A DNA stretch of 64,000 nt. Source: an uncultured Anaerovibrio sp. GTDB lineage: Bacteria > Bacillota > Negativicutes > Selenomonadales > Selenomonadaceae. Made by a program: the position numbers and the translations under genes. Under the pieces are notes generated by a model. It had not been told where the DNA came from. It worked only from the letters and a program-made list of their open reading frames with translations, and did not search any database. Of this stretch, positions 45,517-54,316 are shown piece after piece; within the stretch, counting starts at the first letter, position 1; the number at the start of each line of letters is the position of its first letter. The stretch covers positions 38,036 to 102,035 of the forward strand of contig CAKPYV010000003.1 of assembly GCA_934203205.1 (NCBI GenBank), given 5' to 3'.

Positions 45517-46590
45517 TTATTTTTTCATGTACTTACGAATGTACCATGCCAGCATTTCAGCAGGATTTATCTCAGCTACAGATTGCTGTTGCTCCTCAGC
45601 ATATACCTTGAAGCCTCTGTCAAAATCAATATCGGTTATATCCACCACATCTATATCCAGCCCGTCAATACCAGCACAAATCTGGTTGATTCTTTCCTTA
45701 ATAGCTGGTGGATTATCGGCTACGCCATGCTCCTCAGCATGCTGCTCCACGTACTGCTTCACCAGCTTGCGGCCATATTCGGCAAAAATATCGTCAATAT
45801 GCATTTCTGTATCGCGAGCCAGCTCCTCTACGCCATTCCACAAATATTCATTAAGAACCTTGATATGGGTCCCCTTCATACCCTGGGATTTTGGCTCAAC
45901 CACACCGGCAGACTCTAGTTTTCTCAAGGCATTAACGATAACAGAACGGGTAATAGTCAGCATATAGGCAATCTTAGAGGCATTAACCGGGCCATCCTTC
46001 CGCTTCAGCTTGCGGAAAATAGCAATGGTAGCCTGGCCCTCAGAAATGGATAGTGTTCCCAGAGCCATACGGACAGTTTCAACCTTCTGACTTTCCTCCT
46101 GAGTACGGCGTGCTCTATCGTGAAGCATCTCCATACCTACTACAGCAGCACCGTATTCTGCCAGTAACAAATCATCATCAGAGAAATCCACATTATACTT
46201 AGCCACAATCAAGGTGCCAATCCGCTCCCCTACGCCATATATAGGAACAATGGTGGTATTTTTGCCATCGAATTTGCACATGGTATTTTCTTCCCCAAAA
46301 GCACAGATACCGCTCTTGGAACGAAGGTTGGCTGAGGTTTCATCTATTTTCTTCAACCAATTTACGTAATGCTTAGGGAACCTGCCGGGCACAACTACAT
46401 GCTCCAGCATAACATCACATTCAAAATCATCCAGAAAAGCACAGCCATATATAAGGCCCGTTGTATCTACAATATAGATATTAGCATCTATAACATTGCT
46501 CAGTACAGTGGCCATTTCCTTATAGTCCACATTGTGAAAACGCTGCAGCACCCGGTTTATTTTCCTCGTACGCTCCAAAAGTGTTGACAT
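45517..46590 (-). CDS. codY: Global regulator CodY with C-terminal extension
   Basis: 357 aa. CodY normally has about 259 residues. The GAF ligand domain (about 1-155, with VIDANIYIVDTTG and FPKHYVNWLKKI), the linker helix and the winged-helix domain (about 195-245, ASKIAYMLTITRSVIVNALRK, LESAGVVE, MKGTHIKVLN) are all recognisable. About 100 further residues (about 258-357) follow: an acidic and helical stretch with DDIFAEYGRKLVKQYVEQ and IDGLDIDVVDITDIDFD. CodY senses branched-chain amino acids and GTP and represses nutrient and motility genes. ATG at 46590 has GGAGG upstream. It lies directly between hslU and flgB, as in Bacillus. Confidence 0.93.
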   Translation of the reverse strand: MSTLLERTRKINRVLQRFHNVDYKEMATVLSNVIDANIYIVDTTGLIYGCAFLDDFECDVMLEHVVVPGRFPKHYVNWLKKIDETSANLRSKSGICAFGEENTMCKFDGKNTTIVPIYGVGERIGTLIVAKYNVDFSDDDLLLAEYGAAVVGMEMLHDRARRTQEESQKVETVRMALGTLSISEGQATIAIFRKLKRKDGPVNASKIAYMLTITRSVIVNALRKLESAGVVEPKSQGMKGTHIKVLNEYLWNGVEELARDTEMHIDDIFAEYGRKLVKQYVEQHAEEHGVADNPPAIKERINQICAGIDGLDIDVVDITDIDFDRGFKVYAEEQQQSVAEINPAEMLAWYIRKYMKK

Positions 46591-46701
46591 ATACACTTCC
46601 TCCTTCAATTCTTTATTATTACAATTTTATTTTTTGTGTTAAAACTTTGTTCAATAGGCAGAATAAATCTCAATCTTCTTCCACTTCATTACATTGTATC
46701 A

Positions 46702-46740
46702 TAAAAAAAGAAATAATCACAACTTTTTGTGATTATTTCT
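46702..46740 (-). terminator. hslU terminator
   Basis: A 14-bp stem (AGAAATAATCACAA and complement, loop of 4) followed by seven T bases on the minus strand, just after hslU. The plus strand also carries T-rich sequence. Confidence 0.8.
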
Positions 46741-46814
46741 AAAAAATTTATGAACTTATAAAAGTTATAGTATTTTTTTAATTGCTTTTGTTTTTGATAC
46801 AGATAGAAATAATA

Positions 46815-48206
46815 CTACAGAATAAATTGACTCAAATCATGATTTACCACTATATCCTCCAGAGCCTTGTTTACATACTCAGTATCCACCAGTACCTGCT
46901 TTTCCTCCATATCTGGAGCATTGAAGGACAGCTCCTCCAAAAGCTTTTCCAACAAAGTATGGAGACGGCGGGCACCAATGTTTTCATTCTGCTCATTTAC
47001 ATCACAGGCCAGCTGAGCCAGACGATCAATAGCCTCCTCAGCAAATTCCAGCTCGATTCCCTCTGTACCAATCAAAGCCTTGTACTGCTTGATAAGAGCA
47101 TTCTGAGGCTCTATCAAAATCCGCTTGAAATCCTCCTTCTTCAAGGATTTCAGCTCAACGCGAATTGGGAAACGCCCCTGCAGCTCAGGAATCAAATCAG
47201 ATGGCTTAGAGGTGTGGAAAGCACCAGCCGCAATAAAGAGAATATGGTCTGTCTTAACAGGGCCATATTTAGTCATAACAGTGGAACCCTCTACGATAGG
47301 CAGAATATCTCTCTGAACACCCTCTCTGGATACATCATGACCACTGGTATTGCCACTAACAGCTACCTTGTCAATCTCATCCAGGAAAACAATACCGGTA
47401 TTCTCAGCCAGCTTCACAGCAGTTTCCTGAATTTCCTCCATATCCACCAGCTTCATGGCTTCCTCCTGCTGGAACAGCTTGCGAGCCTGCTCCACAGTTA
47501 CCTTCCGCTTTTTGTGGCGCTTTGGCATCATATTGCCAATCATATCTTGCAGATTATCACCCATGCCCTCCAGGCTGGAGCCTGCAAACATGCCCACCAT
47601 AGGCTTGCTGGTATCCTCTACATCAATTTCAATAACCTTATCCTCGTACTCACCAGCCTCCAGCTTTTTGCGGCACCATTCACGGCCGGCAGTATACTGC
47701 TTAGGCTCCTCAGTCTGACTTTCCTCCTGTTCCTCATTATTGGCCAAATTGCCAAAAAGCTGACCAAATGGATTAGCAGATTTCTTTGGCTCTGGCACCA
47801 GCACATCCAGAATGCGCTCCTGAGCCATTTCCAAGGCCTTTTCCTGTACAGATTTAATTCTAGTCTGACGCACCATGCGGACAGCAGTCTCTGCCAAGTC
47901 ACGAATAATAGACTCTACATCTCTGCCTACATAGCCCACTTCTGTAAACTTGGTAGCCTCTACCTTGATGAAAGGTGCATCCACCAGCTTGGCCAAACGG
48001 CGGGCAATTTCAGTTTTACCTACACCAGTAGAGCCAATCATAAGAATATTCTTAGGTACAATATCATCCTGCATGCTGATATTATCCAGCTGACGGCTGC
48101 GCCATCTGTTACGAAGAGCAATTGCCACTGCTCTCTTAGCTTCCTTCTGACCTACAATATATTTGTCCAGGGCCTCCACAATCTGCTTTGGTGTCTGTTC
48201 GTTCAC
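46815..48206 (-). CDS. hslU: ATP-dependent protease ATPase subunit HslU
   Basis: 463-aa AAA+ unfoldase partner of HslV. Walker A GSTGVGKTEIARRLAKL near residue 55, Walker B GIVFLDEIDKVA, and the intermediate domain are present. Start is GTG at 48206 with GGGGAGG upstream. It follows hslV by 21 bases and ends at a strong terminator. Confidence 0.96.
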   Translation of the reverse strand: MNEQTPKQIVEALDKYIVGQKEAKRAVAIALRNRWRSRQLDNISMQDDIVPKNILMIGSTGVGKTEIARRLAKLVDAPFIKVEATKFTEVGYVGRDVESIIRDLAETAVRMVRQTRIKSVQEKALEMAQERILDVLVPEPKKSANPFGQLFGNLANNEEQEESQTEEPKQYTAGREWCRKKLEAGEYEDKVIEIDVEDTSKPMVGMFAGSSLEGMGDNLQDMIGNMMPKRHKKRKVTVEQARKLFQQEEAMKLVDMEEIQETAVKLAENTGIVFLDEIDKVAVSGNTSGHDVSREGVQRDILPIVEGSTVMTKYGPVKTDHILFIAAGAFHTSKPSDLIPELQGRFPIRVELKSLKKEDFKRILIEPQNALIKQYKALIGTEGIELEFAEEAIDRLAQLACDVNEQNENIGARRLHTLLEKLLEELSFNAPDMEEKQVLVDTEYVNKALEDIVVNHDLSQFIL

Positions 48207-48227
48207 TACTATTCCTCCCCTTGGAAT

Positions 48228-48770
48228 TTATTCCAATTCTTCAACACGAATATTATGATTGGTAAATACACAAATATCTGCGGCTATCTTCATAGCCTCC
48301 ACGCAAATATCTTTAGCCTCCATATCTGTATGCTCTGCCAAAGCACGAGCTGCGGACAAAGCATAGAAACCACCAGAGCCAATAGCACATACACCGCCAT
48401 CAGGCTCAATAACCTCGCCATTACCAGACAGCATGAGAATATTCTCTTCATCTGCCACCAGCAGCAAAGCCTCCAGCTTCCGCAGCACTCTATCTGTACG
48501 CCAATCCTTGGCCATCTCTACAGAAGCCCGCTGCAAATTGCCATTGTAGGCCTCCAGCTTAGCCTCAAATTTCTCAAACAAGGAAAAGGCATCTGCCACA
48601 GATCCGGCAAAGCCGGCCAAAATTTTGCCATGATGCAGCTTTCTGATTTTTCTAGCTGTAGCCTTCATAATAGTGCTCTGGCCAAAGGTAACCTGGCCAT
48701 CACCAGCAATAGCCACCTTGCCATTTTTTCTTACAGCCACAATCGTGGTAGCATGAAACTGATTTTCCAT
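48228..48770 (-). CDS. hslV: ATP-dependent protease peptidase subunit HslV
   Basis: 180 aa proteasome-like peptidase. The mature N-terminal Thr (TTIVAV after the short MENQFHA propeptide), GDGQVT and GSGGFYALSAARAL motifs are present. HslU and HslV form the two-ring protease. Confidence 0.96.
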   Translation of the reverse strand: MENQFHATTIVAVRKNGKVAIAGDGQVTFGQSTIMKATARKIRKLHHGKILAGFAGSVADAFSLFEKFEAKLEAYNGNLQRASVEMAKDWRTDRVLRKLEALLLVADEENILMLSGNGEVIEPDGGVCAIGSGGFYALSAARALAEHTDMEAKDICVEAMKIAADICVFTNHNIRVEELE

Positions 48771-48783
48771 AATAAAACTCCTA

Positions 48784-50100
48784 TTAAAGCTCGTATTTAT
48801 TCTTAAACTCCTCCAGCATTACCAGGGCTCTTTCTGCAATCCGCTGCTTTTTCAGCTTTTTGTCTCTGATTTTCTCCTTGATGGGAGACATAATACCAAA
48901 GTTTACATTCATAGGCTGAAAATGTTTAGCTGGAGCTGTAGTTATATAATGACACAAGGAACCATGAGCCGTTTCCGCAGGGAAAACCACTGGCTCCAAG
49001 CCCTGACACAATCTAGCAGCATTAATGCCAGCCACCAGGCCGGAGGAGGCTGACTCTACATAGCCCTCCACCCCAGTCATCTGACCAGCAAAAAGCAGAT
49101 TCTCCCGCCCGGCAAATTCCATAGTTGGCTTCATGGTTTCAGGAGAATTAATAAAGGTATTTCTATGCATAACGCCATAGCGAACAAATTCCGCCTTTTC
49201 CAGGCCAGGAATTAAGCCAAATACCCGCTTCTGTTCAGGCCATTTCAGATGTGTCTGAAAGCCTACAATATTATACAAGGTTCCCTCTGCATTATCCTGC
49301 CGCAGCTGAACCACAGCATGAGCCAGCTTGCCAGTATGAGGATTTACCAAACCCACTGGCTTCAAGGGGCCAAAGAGCAGGGTATCCTCCCCTCGAGAGG
49401 CCATTTCCTCCACAGGCATACAGCCCTCAAAGAAAACTTCCTTTTCAAAGCTGTGGGTTTCTGCCTTTTCCGCATTAACCAGCTCCTGCCAAAAATGCTG
49501 ATACTGCTCCTTGTCCATAGGGCAATTAATATAGGCCGCCTCACCCTTGTCATAACGGGAAGCCTTCCAAGCCATAGACATATCCACAGACTCCAAAGTA
49601 ACAATAGGGGCTGCTGCATCGTAAAAATACAAATACTGCTGTCCCATAAGCTTGCCAATATCCTCAGCCAAGGCACCAGCCGTTAAAGGGCCGCTGGCTA
49701 CAATAGTTACAGCATTCTCCTCATAAGGAATAGCCTCTACCTCCTGATGAATCACATTTATGAGAGGATGATTACTAACCTTATCAGTAATATAATGACT
49801 AAAGCCTAAACGGTCCACCGCCAAAGCACCACCAGCAGGAACCTTGGTGGCATCCGCTGCCTCCATGACTACTGAGCCCAGACGGCGCATTTCCTCCTTA
49901 AGGACACCTACAGCATTTTCCAAGCCAGCTCCCCGCAGGGAGTTGCTGCAAACCAGCTCCCCAAATAGATCCGTCTTATGAGCAGGAGTATTCTTAACAG
50001 GCCGCATTTCGTACAGATCCACAGGAATCCCCCGCTGGGCTGCCTGCCAAGCTGCTTCACTGCCAGCTAATCCTGCCCCTACAACTATAATTTTATTCAT
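48784..50100 (-). CDS. trmFO: tRNA U54 methyltransferase TrmFO
   Basis: 438 aa, FAD- and folate-dependent enzyme making m5U54 in tRNA. FAD-binding VVGAGLAGSEAAWQAA is at the N terminus; LFGELVCSNSLRG and GQMTGVEGYVESASSGLVAG are family motifs. It overlaps the topA end by 8 bases. Confidence 0.95.
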   Translation of the reverse strand: MNKIIVVGAGLAGSEAAWQAAQRGIPVDLYEMRPVKNTPAHKTDLFGELVCSNSLRGAGLENAVGVLKEEMRRLGSVVMEAADATKVPAGGALAVDRLGFSHYITDKVSNHPLINVIHQEVEAIPYEENAVTIVASGPLTAGALAEDIGKLMGQQYLYFYDAAAPIVTLESVDMSMAWKASRYDKGEAAYINCPMDKEQYQHFWQELVNAEKAETHSFEKEVFFEGCMPVEEMASRGEDTLLFGPLKPVGLVNPHTGKLAHAVVQLRQDNAEGTLYNIVGFQTHLKWPEQKRVFGLIPGLEKAEFVRYGVMHRNTFINSPETMKPTMEFAGRENLLFAGQMTGVEGYVESASSGLVAGINAARLCQGLEPVVFPAETAHGSLCHYITTAPAKHFQPMNVNFGIMSPIKEKIRDKKLKKQRIAERALVMLEEFKNKYEL

Positions 50101-52426
50101 CAGATTTTTCTACACTCTCTTTCTCCTTGGCCTTGGCTGCCTTCTCCCGTTGCTTGGCCAATTCCTTGTTAATAGGGTGGTTAATCCTAGTTTCGCAGTT
50201 ATCGTTATTGCAGTACAGCAAGGCTCTGCCATTACGATAAAAATGCTTCAGCTGTAAACCACCGCATTTTGGACATGGTTCCTTTTGGGGTACATCCCAG
50301 GTAACAAAATCGCACTCAGGATAATTCTTACAACCAAAGAAATTTCTGCCTCGGCGAGATTTACGCTCCACAATGGTTCCATCGCATTTAGGACATTTAA
50401 CGCCGGTATCCTTCAAAAGAGGCTTGGTATTTCTACACTCTGGGAAGCCAGGGCAGGCCAGGAATTTGCCAAATCGTCCCTGCTTCACCACCATCATGCG
50501 GCCGCAAAGCTCACACTGTACATCAGAAACCTCCACTGGCAGCTCCACATGGCCAATAGCCTCCTCCGCCTTATCCAATTCTTCGGCAAAGGGCCCATAG
50601 AAATCTGCTAACAGCTTGTCCTTATCCAACTGTCCCCCAGCAATACTATCCAGCTTGCTTTCCATAGTAGCGGTAAACTTCTCGTCCACAATATCCTTGA
50701 AGTATTCCTCCAACAGCTCCACTACCACAAAGCCCAGTTCAGTAGGCTGAAAAGCCTTGCTAACCCTGGCCACATAGCCACGGCCCAAAATAGTTTCAAT
50801 AATTGGGGCGTAGGTACTTGGACGACCAATGCCCTTTTCCTCCAGCAGCTTAACCAAAGAAGCATCATTGTATCTTGGAGGTGGCTCTGTAAAATGCTGC
50901 TTAGGTGCTACCTTCATTAACCGAAGCTCATCACCCTCTGCCAGCTCCGGCAGGTTTACATCCTTGTCACTTTCATTTTCCGCCAAGGTATATACCTTTT
51001 GGAAGCCTGCAAATTTCAGCTGGGAGCCTCTAGCTGCTGCCATATAGCCACCGTTGTTCAGCTTTACAGACAGGGTATCAAAAACAGCCGGCACCATCTG
51101 GCTGGCCACAAACCGCTGCCAAATAAGCTGGTACAGGCGAAACTGATCCTTGTTAAGATATTTCTCAATAGTGGCTGGAGCATTAACTACACTGGTAGGC
51201 CTGATTGCCTCATGGGCATCCTGAGCCTTCTTGCCAGCAGCATAAACATTAGCCTGGGCTGGATAATACTCCTGACCATAGTTTTCTACAATATACGCCT
51301 TGGCCTCTGCCTGAGCCATTTCCGAAATACGGGTAGAATCAGTTCGCATATAGGTAATCAAACCAGACATTCCCTTACGGCCCAATTCAATACCTTCATA
51401 GAGTTGCTGAGCCACCATCATGGTTTTACGAGAGGTAAAGCCAAGCTTTCTTGCTGCATCCTGCTGCAAGCTGGAGGTAGTAAAAGGAGCTGCTGCCTTA
51501 CGGCTGCGCTGTCTTTTCTTAACCTCTGCCACTGACCAGATTCCCTCCGATACCGCTTCAGAAACTCTATTAGCATCCCCTTCATTATAAAGGCCAAGCT
51601 TATAGCCTTTAATAGGTGGCAGCTCTTTACCTGCGGCATCTACACTTTTACTGCAGCTATTGGCAAAATCCTCAGCCAAAACTGTTAGCTCTGCATTAAA
51701 CTGATTGCTTTTACCCTTTTTCATCTTCATATCCACAGTCCAATATTCCTGGGATACAAAATCCTGAATCTGCTTCTCTCTATCGCAAATCAATCGTACT
51801 GTTACAGACTGCACCCGGCCAGCACTAAGGCCCTTGCGAACCTTGCGCCACAGCAAAGGACTTAGCTTGTAGCCTACGATTCTATCCAGCATCCGGCGAG
51901 CCTGCTGAGCATCCACCATATCTATATTAATGGGATGAGGAGTCTTAATAGCTGCCTGAATCGCTGGCTTGGTAATCTCATTAAATACAATACGACAAGG
52001 GGCCCCCTCCTCAATATCGAAAAGATGGGACAAATGCCAGGCAATAGCCTCTCCCTCACGGTCGGGATCGCTGGCCAGATAAACCTTGTCCGCCTTAGAT
52101 GCTTCCTTCTTCAAAGATTTTATCAAATCACCCTTGCCCCGAATATTAATATATTTAGGAGCAAAGTTATTTTCTACATCAATACCAAATTGACTCTTAG
52201 GCAAATCCCGCAAATGGCCCATAGAGGCTCTAACCGTAAAGCCCTTGCCCAAATATCTTTCTATGGTCTTGGCCTTGGTAGGAGACTCTACCAAAACCAA
52301 AGTGCCAATAGCAGATGCCTTTTTCTTGGCAGCAGTTTTCTTAGTAGTAGTTTTTTTTGCTGTAGTCTTTTTCACAGTTGTTTTTTTAGTCGCTGTTTTT
52401 GTCTCAGTTGATTTTATTTCACTCAC
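50093..52426 (-). CDS. topA: DNA topoisomerase I with Lys/Thr-rich N-terminal tail
   Basis: 777 aa type IA topoisomerase. TOPRIM VESPTKAKTIERYLG begins near residue 49 and YLASDPDREGEAIAWHL follows; the catalytic Tyr359 lies in GLITYMRTDSTRIS. Three C-terminal zinc ribbons (CELCG, CPKCD, CPKCGG) follow. Residues 1-40 form an unusual low-complexity tail of Lys and Thr repeats. GTG at 52426 overlaps the dprA stop (GTGA) and GGAGGG is upstream. Confidence 0.95.
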   Translation of the reverse strand: MSEIKSTETKTATKKTTVKKTTAKKTTTKKTAAKKKASAIGTLVLVESPTKAKTIERYLGKGFTVRASMGHLRDLPKSQFGIDVENNFAPKYINIRGKGDLIKSLKKEASKADKVYLASDPDREGEAIAWHLSHLFDIEEGAPCRIVFNEITKPAIQAAIKTPHPINIDMVDAQQARRMLDRIVGYKLSPLLWRKVRKGLSAGRVQSVTVRLICDREKQIQDFVSQEYWTVDMKMKKGKSNQFNAELTVLAEDFANSCSKSVDAAGKELPPIKGYKLGLYNEGDANRVSEAVSEGIWSVAEVKKRQRSRKAAAPFTTSSLQQDAARKLGFTSRKTMMVAQQLYEGIELGRKGMSGLITYMRTDSTRISEMAQAEAKAYIVENYGQEYYPAQANVYAAGKKAQDAHEAIRPTSVVNAPATIEKYLNKDQFRLYQLIWQRFVASQMVPAVFDTLSVKLNNGGYMAAARGSQLKFAGFQKVYTLAENESDKDVNLPELAEGDELRLMKVAPKQHFTEPPPRYNDASLVKLLEEKGIGRPSTYAPIIETILGRGYVARVSKAFQPTELGFVVVELLEEYFKDIVDEKFTATMESKLDSIAGGQLDKDKLLADFYGPFAEELDKAEEAIGHVELPVEVSDVQCELCGRMMVVKQGRFGKFLACPGFPECRNTKPLLKDTGVKCPKCDGTIVERKSRRGRNFFGCKNYPECDFVTWDVPQKEPCPKCGGLQLKHFYRNGRALLYCNNDNCETRINHPINKELAKQREKAAKAKEKESVEKSDE

Positions 52427-53544
52427 AAAACGCCCTCCTTCAAAGTCCGCACGTATCGGCGAAGGTCATCCGATCGCGCCAATCCCTTTAGCTCCAGCTG
52501 TAACAATATAAACGCCGCATTGGCCACCTTGGTGCCATGCAGACGGTAAATTACTTCATCTACTGACAAAGGTTCTTCCACAGATAGAATTTGCAAAATT
52601 CTTTTTTCTGTCTCCGTTATTATAGCATGAGTTTTATTTTTTTCATCATTATTTTTAGTATTTGTATGTTTTTTTGCAAATTGTGGGTACTCCTCCATAA
52701 TATCATGACTGTCAACTATTAGCTTCGCTCCCTGCTGAATCAACCGATGACAACCCCTGCTAACAGGGGAAAATACACTGCCTGGCACAGCAAAAACATC
52801 CCGCCCCTCACTAAGAGCCATTTCCGCTGTAATCAAAGAACCACTGCGTTGGGCAGCCTCTACCACCACTGTCCCTAGAGACATACCACTGATAATCCTA
52901 TTACGGGCAGGAAAATTACCAGCTATAGGCTGAGCTCCAGGAAGATATTCAGAAATAATAGCTCCCCTTTCCTCAATCTGGGCTAGCAAATGTCTGTTGC
53001 TGGCTGGATAAGCCACATCCACACCACAACCCAGCACCGCCTCTGTCGTGCCTTTCTGCAAGGCTCCTTCATGACAGCAGGCATCCACCCCCATAGCCGC
53101 ACCACTAACCACAGAGAAGCCTGCCTGAGCTAAGGAAGCTGACAGCTGCTGAGCCACACTTCGGCCATAGGCACTAACCCGCCGTGCTCCAACCATAGCA
53201 ATTCTAGGCAAATGATTTTGCAGACTACCCTTATAAAAAAGCACCTCTGGCGGATTGGCTATTTCCTTCAATAACTCTGGATATGCTTCATTCTCTCTAA
53301 TAACTAAATGAATATGCTTTTTATGACATATTTCCTCCAACTCCAAGGGCCAATCCGGTCTTTCCTTACGAGCTAAAAAAAATTCCTCCAGCACAGCCGG
53401 CCTTAGTAAACCTGTTTCAGCCAGCTCCCCTGCCTGTGCTTGCCATACTTGTCTGCCACTGCCAAAATGACTGACCAAACGCCGTATAATTGCTCCTCCC
53501 ATCTGTGAACACCCCTGCAGCACACCGAGATAGAATCTGTCCAT
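52423..53544 (-). CDS. dprA: DNA-processing protein DprA (Smf)
   Basis: 373 aa. A helix-hairpin-like N terminus leads to the Rossmann core (MVGARRVSAYGRSVAQQLSASLAQAGFSVVSGAAMGVD and GTVVVEAAQRSGSL, with GCHRLIQQGAKL) and a winged-helix C terminus. DprA loads RecA on incoming single-stranded DNA in competent cells. AAGGGG lies upstream of ATG at 53544. Confidence 0.94.
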   Translation of the reverse strand: MDRFYLGVLQGCSQMGGAIIRRLVSHFGSGRQVWQAQAGELAETGLLRPAVLEEFFLARKERPDWPLELEEICHKKHIHLVIRENEAYPELLKEIANPPEVLFYKGSLQNHLPRIAMVGARRVSAYGRSVAQQLSASLAQAGFSVVSGAAMGVDACCHEGALQKGTTEAVLGCGVDVAYPASNRHLLAQIEERGAIISEYLPGAQPIAGNFPARNRIISGMSLGTVVVEAAQRSGSLITAEMALSEGRDVFAVPGSVFSPVSRGCHRLIQQGAKLIVDSHDIMEEYPQFAKKHTNTKNNDEKNKTHAIITETEKRILQILSVEEPLSVDEVIYRLHGTKVANAAFILLQLELKGLARSDDLRRYVRTLKEGVL

Positions 53545-53637
53545 ATATTCACCCCTTAAACCTAACTATTTAAGATTTAACCTGTCATATCCCTTATGCT
53601 ATCTTACAATGTTTTAGTTTAAAAGGCAATATCAGCA

Positions 53638-53678
53638 CAAAAAATAAAGCTATTAACAGCAAAACCATTAATAGCTTT
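53638..53678 (-). terminator. folB terminator
   Basis: An 11-bp perfect stem (AAAGCTATTAA / TTAATAGCTTT, loop 11) followed by ATTTTTT on the minus strand, just beyond folB. Confidence 0.75.
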
Positions 53679-53694
53679 ATTTATATATAATATA

Positions 53695-54057
53695 TTATTT
53701 TGCTTTCCGGGTAACCTCAACCTCAATATAATCTATAGGGCCAGTAAGAGTAGCATTAGCTTTTCTAGCCTTAACAGTAACCTCTGCCAAGGAAGTAAAA
53801 TCTGCCAGAATAATATCTGCAATATGACCAGCCAAGGCTCTCATATGACGAAAACGCTTATTTTCCACATTTTCCTTAACCACAGCATAAATAGTTGTGG
53901 AGTGTACGCCATCATTGGTTTCATCATCATCCACCACACTGTCATCCTTAGTAACAGCTTCTACATCAAAATAAAACTTCTGTCCCAGCTCACGCTCGTA
54001 TTCATAGGTTCCGTGAAAGCCATAAAACATCATATTTACTAATCTAATTTTTGCCAT
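53695..54057 (-). CDS. folB: Dihydroneopterin aldolase
   Basis: 120 aa, folate-pathway enzyme. The FYGFHGTYEYERELGQKFYFDVE start and the HMRALAGHIADIIL region (catalytic Lys equivalents downstream in VKARKANATLTGPIDYIEVE) match FolB. It stands alone here; the DHPS-type domain gene is about 2.6 kb away. Confidence 0.85.
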   Translation of the reverse strand: MAKIRLVNMMFYGFHGTYEYERELGQKFYFDVEAVTKDDSVVDDDETNDGVHSTTIYAVVKENVENKRFRHMRALAGHIADIILADFTSLAEVTVKARKANATLTGPIDYIEVEVTRKAK

Positions 54058-54215
54058 AATAACACCTCTCGTTTTGTCAATGCAATAAATTTCATGAACG
54101 GAGCTTTCCTGCTATTCCGCATTGAAATCCTAAACTCCAAGCCACCTATCTATAATATCACAATCTATACACAAAGTCACTTTGGTTTTTTTGCTGCTGC
54201 TTTATTGACAAAATA

Positions 54216-54244
54216 TTTACAAAATATCAAACCATATGTATACT
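54216..54244 (+). promoter_or_regulatory. Promoter of the diguanylate cyclase gene
   Basis: TTTACA-N17-TATACT on the plus strand, with a leader of about 65 bases before the gene. Confidence 0.55.
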
Positions 54245-54316
54245 TAAATTAGAGAAGATTACAGACGGATAATTTACTTTCTGCTCAATAGATTTGTTTA
54301 GTAAGGAGTTGATTTC

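Noticed and set aside
46782..48806. Very long plus-strand open frame antisense to hslU and hslV
   Set aside because: The minus strand encodes two well-conserved proteins with starts and ribosome sites. The plus frame lacks recognisable motifs and is a mirror of codon bias.
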